In this document: positions 5,456 through 6,032 of the stretch, piece by piece
Layout: each line of letters starts with the position of its first letter
Numbering within the stretch: the stretch's first letter is position 1
DNA from: JAAURS01 sp031362245
GTDB taxonomy: Bacteria; Cyanobacteriota; Cyanobacteriia; Thermosynechococcales; Thermosynechococcaceae
Assembly: GCA_031362245.1 (NCBI GenBank)
Contig: JANLSD010000416.1
Span: forward strand, 1 to 6,032
DNA: 6,032 nt
Direction of reading: 5' to 3'
Position numbers and translations under genes: made by a program
The notes under the pieces: model-generated
Seen by the model: only the letters and a program-made list of their open reading frames with translations
What the model was told of the DNA's origin: nothing
Databases searched by the model: none

Positions 5456-5485
5456 CCCCCCTTTATAAGGGCGAATTGAGGGGGG
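5456..5485. repeat. GC-rich palindromic intergenic element 2 (C6...G6)
   Basis: CCCCCCTT (5456-5463) pairs with GAGGGGGG (5478-5485) in an 8-bp stem with one G-U pair. A competing inner hairpin is CCCTT-TAT-AAGGG (5459-5471). It begins about 33 bases after the ccmO stop. On the minus strand the stem is followed by GAAGAAT rather than a U run, so it is not a canonical intrinsic terminator. Elements of the CCCCCCTTT...GGGGGG type are familiar in cyanobacterial spacers. Confidence 0.6.
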
Positions 5486-5518
5486 TAATGCAGGGTGTAG
5501 CTAATTTTGTCGAACCAC

Positions 5519-6032
5519 TTAAGGCAATTCCTGCTCAACAGTACGAGACACATCCTTCAGCTTCGAGAGTTCGATTAATTCTTTTTCCTTCGTCTTAATC
5601 TTGATCGGAATATTCAAAGGCTCAGGTTTTTCCAGCCAACAACTGGCGATCGGCAAAGTCTGCTCCAAATCTTCCAAAGGCCGAGGAATCACCATCACCG
5701 CATTCAGCTCCCCAATTCGCTCCGCCTCATGCATCCCCGCCTCGATCGCCATCGCCACATTTGCCACCGACCCTCGAATAATCACCGTACAAAGCCCCGC
5801 CCCAATCGTCTCGTAGGCCGAAAGCTTCACCTCAGCCGACTTCAGCATCATGTCTGCCGCACCCACCATTGCAGGAAATCCGCGAGTCTCCAGTAGACCG
5901 ATCGCCAAATTACTAAGCTGACTCACCGCACCATTTTGAGCCAACTGCATCATTCTGGCGCTGATGGGCAACACCGCCTCTAGATTCGGCAAGGGCCTTG
6001 CCAACGTCAAGCTTGAAACATACTGACCAAAC
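5519..6032 (-). CDS. ccmO: Carboxysome shell protein CcmO, C-terminal part (cut by window edge)
   Basis: CcmO is a tandem-BMC-domain shell protein of beta-carboxysomes, the cytosolic compartments that concentrate CO2 around Rubisco; mutants in Synechococcus need high CO2. The visible 170 residues begin with the tail of the first BMC domain (LARPLPNLEAVLP at about 8-20). After a linker comes a complete second BMC domain, about residues 41-120: GLLETRGFPAMVGAADMMLK, SAYETIGAGLCTVIIRG, then VMVIPRPLEDLE. A Lys/Glu-rich tail of roughly 40 residues follows. The domain repeat separates CcmO from single-domain CcmK. The TTG at 6008-6010 is a leucine codon inside the gene, not a start: the frame stays open to the window edge and reads FGQYVS before it. 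Full-length CcmO is about 260-300 residues, so the first domain lies outside. No other ccm gene follows; it looks like the last gene of its unit. Confidence 0.92.
   Translation of the reverse strand, partial: FGQYVSSLTLARPLPNLEAVLPISARMMQLAQNGAVSQLSNLAIGLLETRGFPAMVGAADMMLKSAEVKLSAYETIGAGLCTVIIRGSVANVAMAIEAGMHEAERIGELNAVMVIPRPLEDLEQTLPIASCWLEKPEPLNIPIKIKTKEKELIELSKLKDVSRTVEQELP

Larger units (their letters stand above)
5186..5518. other. Spacer between ccmO and the Uma2 gene
   Basis: About 330 bases with no convincing gene. The AT-rich half (5192-5382) contains a plus-strand open frame whose translation shows no domain and which I treat as chance. On the minus strand, TATAAA (5213-5218) with a poor TTAAAC-like -35 box 18 bases upstream is a weak promoter candidate for the Uma2 gene. 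The GC-rich half (5383-5490) carries two palindromic elements, listed separately. Confidence 0.5.

Noticed and set aside
6008..6010. TTG as the start codon of the BMC protein
   Set aside because: The frame remains open to the window edge, and the upstream residues continue the end of a first BMC domain, so this is an internal leucine of a truncated ccmO.

Overview
The window looks like chromosomal DNA of a carboxysome-forming (beta-type) cyanobacterium. The right edge holds the C-terminal part of a tandem-BMC carboxysome shell protein (CcmO). Six copies of the cyanobacterial octamer GCGATCGC (HIP1) occur in 6 kb. Other typical cyanobacterial features are an Uma2 nuclease-fold protein with a coiled-coil tail, a VapB/VapC-type remnant, a bacterial GH116 glycosidase and GC-rich palindromic spacers. 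The exact genus cannot be read from this sequence.

Layout, left to right. 1-207 is a leader with a plausible sigma70-type promoter (138-166). 208-764 is a plus-strand pair overlapping by ATGA: a small ribbon-helix-helix-like protein and a 112-residue coiled-coil protein. 765-1173 has no convincing gene. It separates convergent transcription units and is dense in inverted repeats, including a 12-bp perfect one at 1099-1127 and a terminator-like hairpin at 913-942. From 1174 to the right end all genes are on the minus strand. Read in their own direction they are: ccmO (partial, 6032-5519), a 333-base spacer with two GC-rich palindromic elements, an Uma2 family protein (5185-4448), a GH116 glucosidase (4382-1962), a spacer with a branched repeat (1857-1901), a VapB-like antitoxin (1670-1434) and a PIN-domain toxin remnant (1446-1174).

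How the genes relate. Uma2 and GH116 are 65 bases apart on one strand and may share a transcript, but no functional link is evident. The antitoxin and PIN gene form one overlapping unit whose toxin lacks its N-terminal catalytic third, so it is probably a decayed toxin-antitoxin locus. ccmO appears to end its own unit. The RHH/coiled-coil pair is laid out like a toxin-antitoxin operon, but its second protein has no recognisable toxin fold; it is the least explained gene pair here.

I see no convincing large undescribed system. The points most worth a second look are the RHH/coiled-coil pair, the truncated toxin, the structured spacers and the unknown substrate of the cyanobacterial GH116 enzyme.
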